Translations under genes and position numbers: made by a program | From: a candidate division KSB1 bacterium | GTDB taxonomy: Bacteria > Zhuqueibacterota > Zhuqueibacteria > Oleimicrobiales > Geothermoviventaceae | NCBI GenBank assembly: GCA_034506315.1 | Contig: JAPDPT010000017.1 | Coordinates: 1 to 52,400 of the forward strand | Reading direction: 5' to 3' | Length of the DNA stretch: 52,400 nt | The notes under the pieces: generated by a model | Told to the model about the DNA's origin: nothing | The model's database searches: none | Seen by the model: the letters and a program-made list of their open reading frames with translations, nothing else | Part shown: positions 24,971 through 34,590 of the stretch, piece by piece | Numbering within the stretch: the first letter of the stretch is position 1 | Layout of the letters: each line of letters begins with the position of its first letter

Positions 24971-27900
24971 ATGCATCGGGCAAGAACACGCCAAGGCGGC
25001 AACTTCGGGATACCTTCCGGCGCGCTCGTCGTGTCGCTCCTGTGCACAGCGTTTCTCCTGACGCGCGAGGCCCAAGCCCAGCTACAGGTAGAAGAGGTCC
25101 TCTGCAGGCTGAGGAATGTGATCAACCCTCAGAGGCTACCCAAGGCCGGCGTCCTGACAGGGTACGCCCGGCTCGACGAGGTCCTCTCCCGCTTCCAGGT
25201 TGCCCAGGTGGAGCGAATCCCCGCCTTCGACATAGTCGGCCGAGGGGACGTTCCCCCCTTAGTCAAATTCGGCTTCCGCGGGCCTGTGGATTTCGATTCT
25301 CTTAGCACGGCTCTCCTGGAGGCGGGGGTTGTCGAATACGTCAGCCCCAACCACGTCTACCGCCTGACCTACATTCCCAATGATTCGGCCTTCTACGCTC
25401 AGTGGGTACCTCAGAAGCTCCGCCTGCCGCAGGTTTGGGATAGAGTGCGAGGATCGCCCGAGGTCGTGGTCGGGATCATTGACACGGGGGTGGATCCCTA
25501 TCATCCCGATCTTGTGGACGCTATCTGGGTAAACCCGGGCGAGGACCTGAACGGCGACGGACGCTTCTCTCCCGATGATCTCAATGGGCGGGACGACGAC
25601 GCCAACGGGCTTGTTGACGACGTTTGGGGCTGGGACTTTGTCGACGCGCCCCGGCTTCCCGACGCAGGCGACTATCGCACACCCGACAACGAACCCATGG
25701 ACGAACACGGACACGGGACCGCCGTAGCAGGGATCATCGGGGCCACGGGGAATAACCGCATCGGAATCGCGGGCGTAGCCCATGGATCCAAGCTGATGAT
25801 CCTGAGAGCGGGCACCGCCCGTGGCTACCTGGAGGAGGACGACGTCGCGGCGGCCATCTTCTACGCCGTGGACAAGGGGGCCCGCATCGTGAACATGAGC
25901 TTTGGAGACACTGAGGAAGCGCCTTTCCTCCGAGACGTGGTCGTCTACGCCTATCGGCAAGGGGTCACCTTAGTGGCTTCAGCGGGCAACAGTGGCGACG
26001 ACACGCCGCACTTCCCGGCAGCTCTGTCCGAGACGTTTAGTGTCGGGGCGACCTCGGAGTCCGACGAAGTGGCCCCCTTTTCCAGCGCTTCGGAGACCAT
26101 TGATTTTGTCGCCCCCGGGGTCTCGGTACTCAGCACCTCCTTGGGGGGAGGGTACGAACGTTTCACCGGGACTTCGGCGTCCGCCCCGGTTGTGTCCGGG
26201 ATCTGTGCTCTACTGCTGGCGGCCGAGCCGTCGCTCCAACCGGAACAGCTCCGGGCGAGACTCGCCGCCTCCGCAAAGGACATTTGGCTTCCCGGCTGGG
26301 ATCGCCGCTCCGGCGCCGGCCGTGTAGATCCGTGGAACGCCCTTGACCTTAGACATGAGCTGTACGCCCAGCTCCAGAAGCCCTGCTCCCAATGCGCCGT
26401 GGGCGAAATGCACGAGGCGATCGTCGGAACAGCTTCCGGACCGGGCTTCGTCTCGTACGCGTTGCTCCTTGGACCTGCCGGGGTCTCTGACCAGTGGGAC
26501 ACCCTCGCCTCCTCCACGCGCAGAGTGGTGGACGATGTCCTGGCCACCTGGCAACCGGGTCTCTTGCCAGAAGGGTCGTACGTACTTAGGTTGGTCGTAA
26601 AGGGATTTGACGAAGTCCGCCTTGAAGACCGTGTTCCCATTCTGATCGACCGCTCGGCGCCGGTCATCAGCGACCTTCAGACAGAAGCCCTCTACGACGC
26701 ACAGTGGCCAGCGGTGCTCATCTCCTTTCGTACCAGCGATCCCGCCCACGCCGCGGTCGAATGGCGGGTACCCGAAGAGGCAATTTGGGAAACAATGGCC
26801 CTTCCGTATGTAGGCATCGACCACCATGCGCTCCTACGCCGGCAAGGGTGGAGCCCGGAACTGGAGTACCGGGTTCTGGCGCGGAACGATCGTGGATTGG
26901 CTGGCGCGCATCCCCCAGGGGACGAAGGCCTTCGCTACCGTTTTGAGGCCGAGACACTGGCTACCGACTGGCTCACGGAAACCCTCCCGCCTCTTCCGGC
27001 AGGGTTCCTGTGCCCGGCCCCTACCGACGTCAATGGGAACGGGCGCCCGGAGGTGGCGGTCACCCCCCAGACGGCACAGGGGTGGGGCAAGCTCCAGGTC
27101 TACGAATGGGACGGAGCGGCCTGGCAGCTGGTCGGAACGACCGACCGTCCCTGGCTGGCCCGGGATGCCGCCGACGTGAACGGCGACGGGCGCCTTGAGC
27201 TCCTGGTCGGATGGGGTCCGCAATCCGGCCTCCTGGCTTTTTCGCCCGCCGAGCGAAAACTGCGGGAGATCTGGACCTATGAAGACGATTTCTGGGCCGC
27301 GCGCTTCGTCGATTTTGATCGAGACGGCGTCCCAGAGATCGCCGCTCGATGGCGCGGCGAATGGTCCCTCTGGGAAAAGAACTGGGACTCAGGCTTCACC
27401 TTCGTCCTGCATCTGCCCAACCGGAGCCCGGGCGACAATGCCTGGGGAGCTCCAAGCCTCGGACACGGAGACTCGGACGGAGACGGTCGGAGCGAAATCG
27501 CCTTCGCGGACGAAGACGGCGACCTCATGGTCTACGAGTCGAACGGCGACGCCCCTCCTACGCTCATCTTCCAGCATCGAGCTCCTTTGGGTGGGTCTTC
27601 CGGTTTCGTCGGCATGGCCGACCTGGACGGGGACGGCCTGGACGAGCTCATCGTAGGAGGTCATTCAACCGAAGCCGTCAATTACGAACACCAGTTCGAC
27701 ACGCGCCGCTGGATCTATCGGGTCCTGCGCTTCGTCCCGGGGCAAGGCTACGAACTGTGGCGCGAGTGGCACTTTCTCGGCTACCTGGACGACCAGGGCT
27801 TCCAGAGCCACCTCGGTTTCGCTCCGCTCGATCCCAACGGCCCCAGGGACGCACTTATCGGAAGTGCTCCCGATCTCTACGTTGTGCATTTCGAGAGCGG

Positions 27901-29197
27901 GCTCGGAGGCCCCACCCCTGTTGCCCACCTTCCGGACGTCAGCTCCAACGCCTCACCGGTAGCGGACTATGACGGCGACGGCCTTCCAGAGATGGCCTTA
28001 GGATGCCGTGGGCAAACGCGCTTCTTCCAGCGGAGCGACCTTTCCATCTCTCCCCCAGCCCCTTTGCGTGCTCGCGCGGTGGCGCAGGACGAACGCTCCG
28101 TGCAGCTTTCGTGGGAGCCGGTGCGCAGCGCACATCGCTACGAGGTCGTCCGACAGGACAATGGGAGCCCAGACACCCTGGCCCTCGTGCCGACCCCGAG
28201 TTTCACCGACACCTCCGTCTCTCCCGGGGTGACCTACCGCTATTGCGTTCGAGCTATTGACGCCTCCGGACGTGCCAGCCCCTGGACAATGACCAATCTC
28301 GTTAGCCCGCATCGGCCGCCCCGCCTGGCGGGCGGGGAACAGGAGGGAGAGTCGTCCATCTGGATCCGCTTCACAGAACCGATGGGCATCGAGTGCCTGG
28401 ACCCGAGTCACTATTTGGCGTACGAGGACGGCGGTACGGAGTGCCTGCTGTCGAGTGTCGCGCGTGGGCCCAAGCTCAACGAGGTGCTTCTGTCCTTCCG
28501 AATCCCTTTCGTTCGGCCGAAGAAGCTCCAAGTCGTCGTGCGCGACCTGGCCGACAGCAGCGGAACGCCTCTCCGCCCGAACCCAGACACCCTGGCGGTC
28601 GCTGTATCCGCCAGCCAGAGCGCCCCGTACGTAGTCGAGGCGCTCCGCCTGTCGCCTACGGAGTTGCTCCTGCGCTTCAGCGAACCCATACGAACCGACG
28701 AGCTGGAAGACCCCAGCAACTACCGGATCCTTCCCTCCGGCCGTGTCGTACGGGCAGAGGCGCAAGAGGAAGGTCGAGCGGTCCTCTTGACCCTGTCAAA
28801 GGAAGCCACTCTCCTGCCCCTCGGCAAAACGTACCGGGTGGAGGTTGGAAACGTCCACAGTCGGTCCGGGGTGCGGATTCGCGCGGGGATCGGGGACCGG
28901 GTGGACTTGCGCTTCGAAGCGATGGACCTCTCGGAAATGGTCGTGTACCCGAACCCGTGGCGTCCAGACATTGGAACCGGGACGATCACATTCGGCGGGC
29001 TCCCCCGCGGCACGGAGGTCACAATCCTGGACAGCTCCGGCCGCACGCTGCGCAGACTCAGGGTTGACCGCGAGGGAGGCGGCGTGTCCTGGAACCTGAC
29101 TTCCGAATCCGGCGAACCGGTCGCTGCCGGGATCTATCTTTTCCTCGTACGCAACGATCGAGAGCAAAGGGTCGGGAAATTCGCCGTCGTACGCTGA
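24971..29197 (+). CDS. Secreted multidomain subtilisin-like protease (S8) with sorting domain
   Basis: A 1408-residue exported protease. The order is: signal peptide ending AQAQ (1-37); a propeptide-like segment; an S8 domain with Asp171 (IIDTGVD), His248 (HGHGT), Asn340 (SAGNSG) and Ser402 (GTSASAP), a full catalytic set. Between Asp and His lies an insertion rich in acidic and Asn residues (DLNGDGRFSPDDLNGRDDD) resembling calcium-binding loops. After a beta domain come about six D-x-D-G-D-G units (690-1020) of FG-GAP/VCBS type, a fibronectin III-like domain (about 1030-1110), two related Ig-like repeats marked RFTEPM and RFSEPI, and a sorting domain (1322-1408) starting MVVYPNPWRPDIG. The ATG has no strong ribosome site. 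Probably an extracellular, surface-attached degradative enzyme. Confidence 0.93.
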   Translation: MHRARTRQGGNFGIPSGALVVSLLCTAFLLTREAQAQLQVEEVLCRLRNVINPQRLPKAGVLTGYARLDEVLSRFQVAQVERIPAFDIVGRGDVPPLVKFGFRGPVDFDSLSTALLEAGVVEYVSPNHVYRLTYIPNDSAFYAQWVPQKLRLPQVWDRVRGSPEVVVGIIDTGVDPYHPDLVDAIWVNPGEDLNGDGRFSPDDLNGRDDDANGLVDDVWGWDFVDAPRLPDAGDYRTPDNEPMDEHGHGTAVAGIIGATGNNRIGIAGVAHGSKLMILRAGTARGYLEEDDVAAAIFYAVDKGARIVNMSFGDTEEAPFLRDVVVYAYRQGVTLVASAGNSGDDTPHFPAALSETFSVGATSESDEVAPFSSASETIDFVAPGVSVLSTSLGGGYERFTGTSASAPVVSGICALLLAAEPSLQPEQLRARLAASAKDIWLPGWDRRSGAGRVDPWNALDLRHELYAQLQKPCSQCAVGEMHEAIVGTASGPGFVSYALLLGPAGVSDQWDTLASSTRRVVDDVLATWQPGLLPEGSYVLRLVVKGFDEVRLEDRVPILIDRSAPVISDLQTEALYDAQWPAVLISFRTSDPAHAAVEWRVPEEAIWETMALPYVGIDHHALLRRQGWSPELEYRVLARNDRGLAGAHPPGDEGLRYRFEAETLATDWLTETLPPLPAGFLCPAPTDVNGNGRPEVAVTPQTAQGWGKLQVYEWDGAAWQLVGTTDRPWLARDAADVNGDGRLELLVGWGPQSGLLAFSPAERKLREIWTYEDDFWAARFVDFDRDGVPEIAARWRGEWSLWEKNWDSGFTFVLHLPNRSPGDNAWGAPSLGHGDSDGDGRSEIAFADEDGDLMVYESNGDAPPTLIFQHRAPLGGSSGFVGMADLDGDGLDELIVGGHSTEAVNYEHQFDTRRWIYRVLRFVPGQGYELWREWHFLGYLDDQGFQSHLGFAPLDPNGPRDALIGSAPDLYVVHFESGLGGPTPVAHLPDVSSNASPVADYDGDGLPEMALGCRGQTRFFQRSDLSISPPAPLRARAVAQDERSVQLSWEPVRSAHRYEVVRQDNGSPDTLALVPTPSFTDTSVSPGVTYRYCVRAIDASGRASPWTMTNLVSPHRPPRLAGGEQEGESSIWIRFTEPMGIECLDPSHYLAYEDGGTECLLSSVARGPKLNEVLLSFRIPFVRPKKLQVVVRDLADSSGTPLRPNPDTLAVAVSASQSAPYVVEALRLSPTELLLRFSEPIRTDELEDPSNYRILPSGRVVRAEAQEEGRAVLLTLSKEATLLPLGKTYRVEVGNVHSRSGVRIRAGIGDRVDLRFEAMDLSEMVVYPNPWRPDIGTGTITFGGLPRGTEVTILDSSGRTLRRLRVDREGGGVSWNLTSESGEPVAAGIYLFLVRNDREQRVGKFAVVR

Positions 29198-29203
29198 CCT
29201 CAA

Positions 29204-29806
29204 ATGTTGAAGGTAGCCATTACAGGTTCAATCGGCTCCGGTAAAACGGAGGTGTGCCGCATCCTGGAGCGGATGGGCTGGCCTGTGCTGGATGCCGACT
29301 CCATCGCACGGGATCTGGTTGACGAGGATCGTGAGATACGGGAAAGGCTACTCGAACGTTTCGGTCCAGCCTATTTCGACGACGAAGGCAGACTCAAGCG
29401 CAGGGAACTCGGCCAGCTCGTGTTCGCCGATCCGGCCGCGCTCCACGACCTTAATGCCATCGTCCACCCGGCCTTGCGCCAGGCCATCGGTGAGAAGCTG
29501 GAACAACTGGAAGCGCAACGCCACAAATGGGCATTCGTCGAGGCGGCCGTGCTGTTTGAGGCAAAGATGGAGAACCTCTTCGACGTGGTCGCGGTGGTCG
29601 TATCAGACCTCACCCTGGCCGTGCAGCGCACCGCTCAGCGTCTAAGAATCCCTGAGGAAGAGGCCTGGAACCGCTACCGTTCTCAGATACCGGTGGAGGA
29701 AAAGATCCGACGCGCTGACTATGTCATCCGGAACGACGGGAGTCTGCGCGATCTCGAGCAGGCTGTCCAGGACTTCCTGGCCTGGCTCAAGAGCAGGGGC
29801 AGGTAG
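29204..29806 (+). CDS. coaE: Dephospho-CoA kinase
   Basis: A 200-residue P-loop kinase for the last step of coenzyme A synthesis (dephospho-CoA to CoA). It has GSIGSGKT (8-15), WPVLDADSIAR, the HPALR segment in the CoA domain, EAAVLFEAKME and a lid region with QRLRIPEEEAWNRYRSQ, matching CoaE (E. coli, 206 residues). The ATG lies 6 bp after the protease stop with no clear ribosome site of its own, so it may be read through from the protease gene. It is convergent with the small cysteine-rich gene. Confidence 0.95.
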   Translation: MLKVAITGSIGSGKTEVCRILERMGWPVLDADSIARDLVDEDREIRERLLERFGPAYFDDEGRLKRRELGQLVFADPAALHDLNAIVHPALRQAIGEKLEQLEAQRHKWAFVEAAVLFEAKMENLFDVVAVVVSDLTLAVQRTAQRLRIPEEEAWNRYRSQIPVEEKIRRADYVIRNDGSLRDLEQAVQDFLAWLKSRGR

Positions 29807-29887
29807 GCCTCGATGCGAAGCGGCGTGGCAGGAAAAGGGGGTTTCTAAGCAGTCAGCCGTGCGAAAGCAAAGGGGTAGGGCCCTGGA

Positions 29888-30133
29888 TCAATGGGGGGTC
29901 GACTCGGTGCGCTCCGCTCTCTTCCTGGCGATAAACCCCACGCAGCAGAATTCCGCGCACGCGGTGCAGCGGAAGAACCATCCCGACGAATCGTTGGCGG
30001 GACGAACCTCAAAGTCTTCCGGAGAGGGGCGTTCGCCCGGCAGTGCGCGCGGGCAGCAGCCGGCCATGATCTCCAGCAGTTCCGCAACTTCCCCGGGGTA
30101 CGGGACCTCGTGTCCCTTCTTTTCGCTCGTCAT
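29888..30133 (-). CDS. Small cysteine-rich protein of unknown function
   Basis: An 81-residue frame on the minus strand between coaE and comEC. I do not recognise the family. It has six cysteines arranged as CC (26-27), CxxC (56, 59) and CC (63-64), the last four inside RCTACAEFCC. This could bind zinc or an iron-sulfur cluster. The N-terminal part is acidic and helical (GEVAELLEIMAG) and there is no signal peptide. Codon use is like neighbouring genes, and the opposite-strand frames look non-protein-like. The ribosome site is poor: GGGAG only 2 nt from the ATG. It might be real or a chance frame; the cysteine pattern tips me toward real. Confidence 0.5.
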   Translation of the reverse strand: MTSEKKGHEVPYPGEVAELLEIMAGCCPRALPGERPSPEDFEVRPANDSSGWFFRCTACAEFCCVGFIARKRAERTESTPH

Positions 30134-30305
30134 TGCTCCCGAGTCTTGGCCAAACCGTACTTCGCAGCGGAGGGCGTCCGGAGAGCGGTCTCACCCCATG
30201 CCGAGAAGGGTTCACTGGAGCAACGGCGCTGACTCGCGCTTCGCCCTCGTGTCCGGTCGAGACAACAGGTGGACAAGCCCGACGCCGTAATCCTCTCAAC
30301 CCAGT

Positions 30306-32741
30306 ATGGAGGAGAATCGCCCACAAGAGGACGTTGCAGGTTGCCCCTTGCGAGGGTCCCTGGTTCTCCGTGCGGGAGAGTGGTTCTTCCGCCGTCCCGC
30401 CGTGCTCCTATTCATATCCCTTGCCTTGGGCACTTTAAGCCACAGGCTTCCTTTGTGGGTTTCTCTGCCCAGCGCGCTGATGCTCGTTCTACTCTTCCTC
30501 TGTTCGCACTCCCAGGGCCGCCAGCTCTGGCCCGAGCTGTTCCTTCTGCTTGCGGTCCTGCTGGCCGCGTCGGCTCGCACCCACGCCCGACTCTCCGTGC
30601 TGTGTTCCGATCCCCTTTTTGTCCTCTCCCGTCGAGGTGCCGAGGCGCTGCTGTTCGGCTACGTAGCCGACGAGCCCCAGTGGTTCCCCGACGGACATCG
30701 GCAATTTTGCCTGCGAGTTGAGCGTCTGTTTGTCCCCGGCGATGTCCTCCGGACAAGCCGGTCCCGTGTTCTCGTCCTTGTAAGCCCTGATCTTGGTCTT
30801 CCGATCCACGCCGGAGACCGCCTGGTCCTTCGCGGCCAGCTGCTTCCCATCCGACCGAAACGGAACCCGGGCGACTTCGACCACCGAAGGTACTGGTTGG
30901 CCGAAGGAGTCGTGGCGCATCTGACGGTGGGTTCGGAGATCCAGATAGCCCCTCTCCCGGGCAAGGGGGGACCCTGGCTTGTCCGCAGCGTTACGGCGCC
31001 CGTTCAGCGCTGGGCAGCCACGGAGCTCTACCGGCGTCTTCCCCTGCGAGAAGCTGGCCTGTTGGAAGCCCTGCTTCTCGGACGGCGGGCTATGATTGAG
31101 CCAGCTCTACGAGAAGGCTTCGCGGACCTTGGGGTTGTCCACATCTTGGCTGTCTCGGGGCTTCATGTTGGGTACGTGGCTGCTGGCGTAATGGTTCTTC
31201 TCTCGGTGTTTCGGGTTCCCTGGCGCGTCAGGTGGCCGCTCCTTCTGGTCGCCCTCTTTCTGTACTCCGTGTTGACGGGATCAAAGCCTCCTGTGGTCCG
31301 CGCTTTTCTTATGGCAAGCGCTGTGATCCTCGCAGAGGCTTTCCAGGAACGCTACGACCTAATGAACGGACTGGCTCTGGCCGGTTGCGTCATTCTCCTC
31401 CGCAACCCCCTCGCGCTGTATCAGGTGGGCTTTCTTCTGTCGTTCGGGGCGGTTATGGGGATTGGTCTGGCCTATCCCAGAATTCGTGCCTGGGCCCCGC
31501 CTGGCTGGTTGAAGTCGCCCCTCACGCGCGGAGTTTGGGAGCTAACCGCCGTCTCGCTCGCCGCTCAGTTCGGCACCTTGCCGATTACGCTGATCTACTT
31601 TGGTCGCTTACCCTTGTGGGGAGCTGTAGCCAACGTTGTGGTAGTTCCCCTCACGGGAGTTATTGTGTCGCTCGGTTTTCTCACGCTTCTCGTCACCGCT
31701 TTTTCCTCGGCCCTCGGGGATCTATTGGCTTCCTCTTGCTGGAAGAGTTTGACCATACTGGAAGGGTTTGTAACTTTGGCGAGGCAGACAGGCCTGGGCT
31801 CGCTGGCCGTGGGTCACGCTCCGGTGCCAGCCGTGGTCGCGGCGTGGGCGCTCTCCCTGGCGGTCCTGCTGAGTCCATCGGTCCTCCAACGCGTGCGCGT
31901 AGGCCTGTTCGGATCTTTGGCTCTTGCGAACCTTTTGGTCTGGGAAGGAGCGATTTGCCCGAAGCCGGCAACCGATCTCCTCTTCTTGGACGTCGGGGTA
32001 GGAGATGCCGCGCTCGTCCGCTTTCCGAACGGCAAGGTCCTCGTGGTGGACGCGGGAGACGTCTCCCCCGCTTTTGACAGCGGGAAAGAGGTCGTCATTC
32101 CTGTGCTGCGACGTCTCGGCGTGCGAAAAGTGGATGTGGTCGTCGCTACCCACGCTCATCAGGATCACGTAGGTGGCCTGGCGTCTGTGCTTCGCACCAT
32201 TCCGGTCAGACGGATCGTATGGAGTGGCTACCAAAGTGATATGCCGGCGTGGAGACAGGTAGTATCCGTTGCCGATAGCTTACAAATCCCCCTCGTTCGT
32301 CGCTGCGCGGGCGATACGATCGGGGGCTTCGAGCCGGCTGTCGTTGCGGTCCTGGGCCCGGATTGTAGGAACCAGCCGACAAACCCCAACGATGCTTCGC
32401 TCGTGCTGCTCCTTCACTGCCAAGGGAAACGGATCCTGCTTGCCGGCGACATCGAGGAAGAAGGGGAAAGGGCGGTCCTTCGATACGCGCCCGTTCTCCG
32501 TTGTAGCGTGCTCAAGGTGGCCCACCATGGGAGCCCCCGATCTTCGGGGGAAGGATTCCTGCAGGCCACGCAGCCTGAGATAGGGATCATCTCGGCGAGT
32601 CAATTCAACCGTTTTGGCTTCCCATCGGCCGCCGTGGTGGAACGACTACAAGGAAGGGGATGCGAAGTCTTGCAGACCGGAAAGGAAGGTGCAGTCTGGC
32701 TGAGGTTGCGGGGAGGTACACTTACCCGTGTTCGTTGGTAA
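30306..32741 (+). CDS. comEC: ComEC/Rec2-type DNA uptake channel
   Basis: An 811-residue inner-membrane protein of natural competence. The N-terminal region has several helices and a soluble domain (about 100-235) of the DUF4131 type. The competence core carries AVSGLHVGY and about eight more helices. The C-terminus is a metallo-beta-lactamase-like domain with HAHQDH (616-621), DIEEEGE and KVAHHGSPRSS, implicated in nuclease activity on the incoming strand. Length fits ComEC. The ATG at 30306 lacks a clear ribosome site, so the start may lie slightly downstream. KDPG aldolase follows 30 bp later. No other com or pilus genes are in the window. Confidence 0.93.
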   Translation: MEENRPQEDVAGCPLRGSLVLRAGEWFFRRPAVLLFISLALGTLSHRLPLWVSLPSALMLVLLFLCSHSQGRQLWPELFLLLAVLLAASARTHARLSVLCSDPLFVLSRRGAEALLFGYVADEPQWFPDGHRQFCLRVERLFVPGDVLRTSRSRVLVLVSPDLGLPIHAGDRLVLRGQLLPIRPKRNPGDFDHRRYWLAEGVVAHLTVGSEIQIAPLPGKGGPWLVRSVTAPVQRWAATELYRRLPLREAGLLEALLLGRRAMIEPALREGFADLGVVHILAVSGLHVGYVAAGVMVLLSVFRVPWRVRWPLLLVALFLYSVLTGSKPPVVRAFLMASAVILAEAFQERYDLMNGLALAGCVILLRNPLALYQVGFLLSFGAVMGIGLAYPRIRAWAPPGWLKSPLTRGVWELTAVSLAAQFGTLPITLIYFGRLPLWGAVANVVVVPLTGVIVSLGFLTLLVTAFSSALGDLLASSCWKSLTILEGFVTLARQTGLGSLAVGHAPVPAVVAAWALSLAVLLSPSVLQRVRVGLFGSLALANLLVWEGAICPKPATDLLFLDVGVGDAALVRFPNGKVLVVDAGDVSPAFDSGKEVVIPVLRRLGVRKVDVVVATHAHQDHVGGLASVLRTIPVRRIVWSGYQSDMPAWRQVVSVADSLQIPLVRRCAGDTIGGFEPAVVAVLGPDCRNQPTNPNDASLVLLLHCQGKRILLAGDIEEEGERAVLRYAPVLRCSVLKVAHHGSPRSSGEGFLQATQPEIGIISASQFNRFGFPSAAVVERLQGRGCEVLQTGKEGAVWLRLRGGTLTRVRW

Positions 32742-32771
32742 CCGATCTTGCCCACCAAGCGTGGAGGAGCT

Positions 32772-33422
32772 ATGAACGACCGAGAAAAGCTGCTGGAGAG
32801 GATCCTTGACTGTGGGGTGACCGCCATTGTAAGGGTGGATTCTGCTCAGGGCCTGCTCCCTGTCGTCGAGGCCCTTCAGCGCGGCGGCGTGAATGTGGTT
32901 GAGATCACCATGACGACCCCGAACGCATTGGAGATCATACGGGAGACCCGCTCCCGCTTCGGTGATCAGGTCCTCCTCGGCGCGGGAACCGTCCTGGACG
33001 CGGAGACCGCGCGCGCGGCCATCCTCGCGGGCGCCGATTTCATCGTCAGCCCGATCACAGACGAGGCGACCATTCGCCTGGTTCACCGTTACTCCAAGGT
33101 CGTAATGCCCGGAGCGTTTACTCCCACCGAAGTGGTGCGAGCTTGGGAGCTCGGAGCGGATGTGGTCAAGATCTTCCCCACCTCCTCCGTGGGTCCGGAA
33201 TACATTCGTGATCTGAAAGGGCCCTTGCCCCATGTCCGGATGATCCCCACCGGAGGGGTGAGTTTGGAGACCGCGGCGGCGTTCTTACGAGCAGGCGCCT
33301 GCGCCCTTGCCGTCGGGGGAAATCTGGTGAAGAAGCAACTCGTGGCCGAGGGCCGCTACGACGAAATCACCGAACTGGCGAAGAAGTTCGTGCAGATCGT
33401 GCGGGAAGTAAGGGGCCGGTGA
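32772..33422 (+). CDS. eda: KDPG / KHG aldolase
   Basis: A 216-residue class I aldolase splitting 2-keto-3-deoxy-6-phosphogluconate into pyruvate and glyceraldehyde-3-phosphate, in the Entner-Doudoroff route and uronate breakdown. It shows VEITMTTP with the catalytic glutamate, GAGTVLD, PGAFTPTE and VKIFPTS, where Lys133 is the Schiff-base lysine (the same number as in E. coli). The ATG at 32772 has GGAGGAGCT upstream; an ATG 24 bp earlier is less likely. KDPG versus the galactonate analogue cannot be separated by eye. It follows comEC in the same direction but is functionally unrelated to it. Confidence 0.93.
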   Translation: MNDREKLLERILDCGVTAIVRVDSAQGLLPVVEALQRGGVNVVEITMTTPNALEIIRETRSRFGDQVLLGAGTVLDAETARAAILAGADFIVSPITDEATIRLVHRYSKVVMPGAFTPTEVVRAWELGADVVKIFPTSSVGPEYIRDLKGPLPHVRMIPTGGVSLETAAAFLRAGACALAVGGNLVKKQLVAEGRYDEITELAKKFVQIVREVRGR

Positions 33423-33593
33423 GGCATCAGGATCATGGCTGCGCCGGTGTGAGGCACCTCATGGCCAGAACTTTGTCAGCCAAACGGATGTCGAGGCTCT
33501 TCTCGAGCGTGCGACCTCCAGGTGCAACCAGGTGCGCAAGACAGGTTCCCGAGGGCCGATTTGCCCGGCGCTGATCTGCGAGCCGAGGCGAAC

Positions 33594-34238
33594 GTGACAG
33601 AGCAGGAGCGACAGAGGCTGTTGACTCTCAGCGGGTTCGAACGCCCCTTCTGGCAGAGGGGGCTCCTGGTCGCCGGCGTCGATGAGGCGGGTCGAGGTCC
33701 CCTCGCTGGACCCGTCGTGGCCGCTGCGGTCGTGCTCCCCGCCGAGCCCCTCATCGCCGGTATCGACGATTCCAAGCAGTTGGCACCGGAGGTACGTGAG
33801 GAGCTTTACGAGCGAATCGTGCGCCAGGCGATCGCGGTGTCCATCGGAAGGGCAGAACCATGGGAGATTGACCGACTGAATATACTCAGGGCCACCTGCT
33901 TGGCGATCTCGCGGGCTATCGGCGGCCTTCCTCCGATCTGTCTGCACGTGTTCGTGGACGGTCTCTTGGTGCCCGGACTCCCCTACCCGCAGACGGCGCT
34001 GGTTCACGGTGACGCACGTTGCTATTCCGTTGCGGCCGCCTCCATCGTCGCGAAGGTGACCAGGGATCGCCTGATGGCCCAGCTGGACCGGGAGTACCCG
34101 GGGTATGGCTTCGCCAGGCACAAGGGTTACGCGACGCCCGAACACGTCAGAGCCATCCAATCCTTAGGCCTCTGCCCCCTGCACCGCAGGAGTTTCCGTG
34201 TACCTGAGAACCTGCGTGGGCGATACCGCTGCGGGTAA
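33594..34238 (+). CDS. rnhB: Ribonuclease HII
   Basis: A 214-residue endonuclease that cuts RNA in RNA-DNA hybrids and removes single ribonucleotides. The acidic residues are present: Asp30-Glu31 in GVDEAGRGPLAGP and Asp122 in HVFVDG. YSVAAASIVAKVTRD and YGFARHKGYATPEH are also typical. The GTG at 33594 has GAGG five bases upstream. The frame is open for 24 more codons to a GTG at 33522, but that part is not conserved in character. The YraN-family gene follows after about 350 bp; rnhB next to yraN is a common bacterial order. Confidence 0.95.
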   Translation: MTEQERQRLLTLSGFERPFWQRGLLVAGVDEAGRGPLAGPVVAAAVVLPAEPLIAGIDDSKQLAPEVREELYERIVRQAIAVSIGRAEPWEIDRLNILRATCLAISRAIGGLPPICLHVFVDGLLVPGLPYPQTALVHGDARCYSVAAASIVAKVTRDRLMAQLDREYPGYGFARHKGYATPEHVRAIQSLGLCPLHRRSFRVPENLRGRYRCG

Positions 34239-34590
34239 CAAGCGGTGTCGGCTCCGCTGGAATGCTCCTCCTCACGGTCGGACCTCAGGGAGTTCTCGGG
34301 GCAGACAGTGACAAACGGCGCCGGGCAGGGGCTGGTGGGCCGCGCCGTTGCGACCTCGTCCCCGATCCGAAGGCTCAATCGCGCTGGATGTACAGAAGAT
34401 CCCGCCAGCGCGAGAGGGGAAAAGGCACGAACCCGGGCACGGCAAGCCCCGCGGCAGCGAAAGGCGCCGGCATCTCCGGATCGTGAATCGCGAGCAGGCT
34501 CCCCAGTGTGAGGTCTGCGAAGGCTCGAGCGGAAAAACGGATGTCTCTCCTCCGTCAGGCATTTCACAGCAGCGACAAGGTGTATCGCCC
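34239..34590 (+). other. Spacer of about 350 bp between rnhB and the YraN gene
   Basis: I see no gene of its own. The YraN frame is open upstream to 34348, but the added residues have no family character. No convincing promoter or RNA structure was found. Confidence 0.4.
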
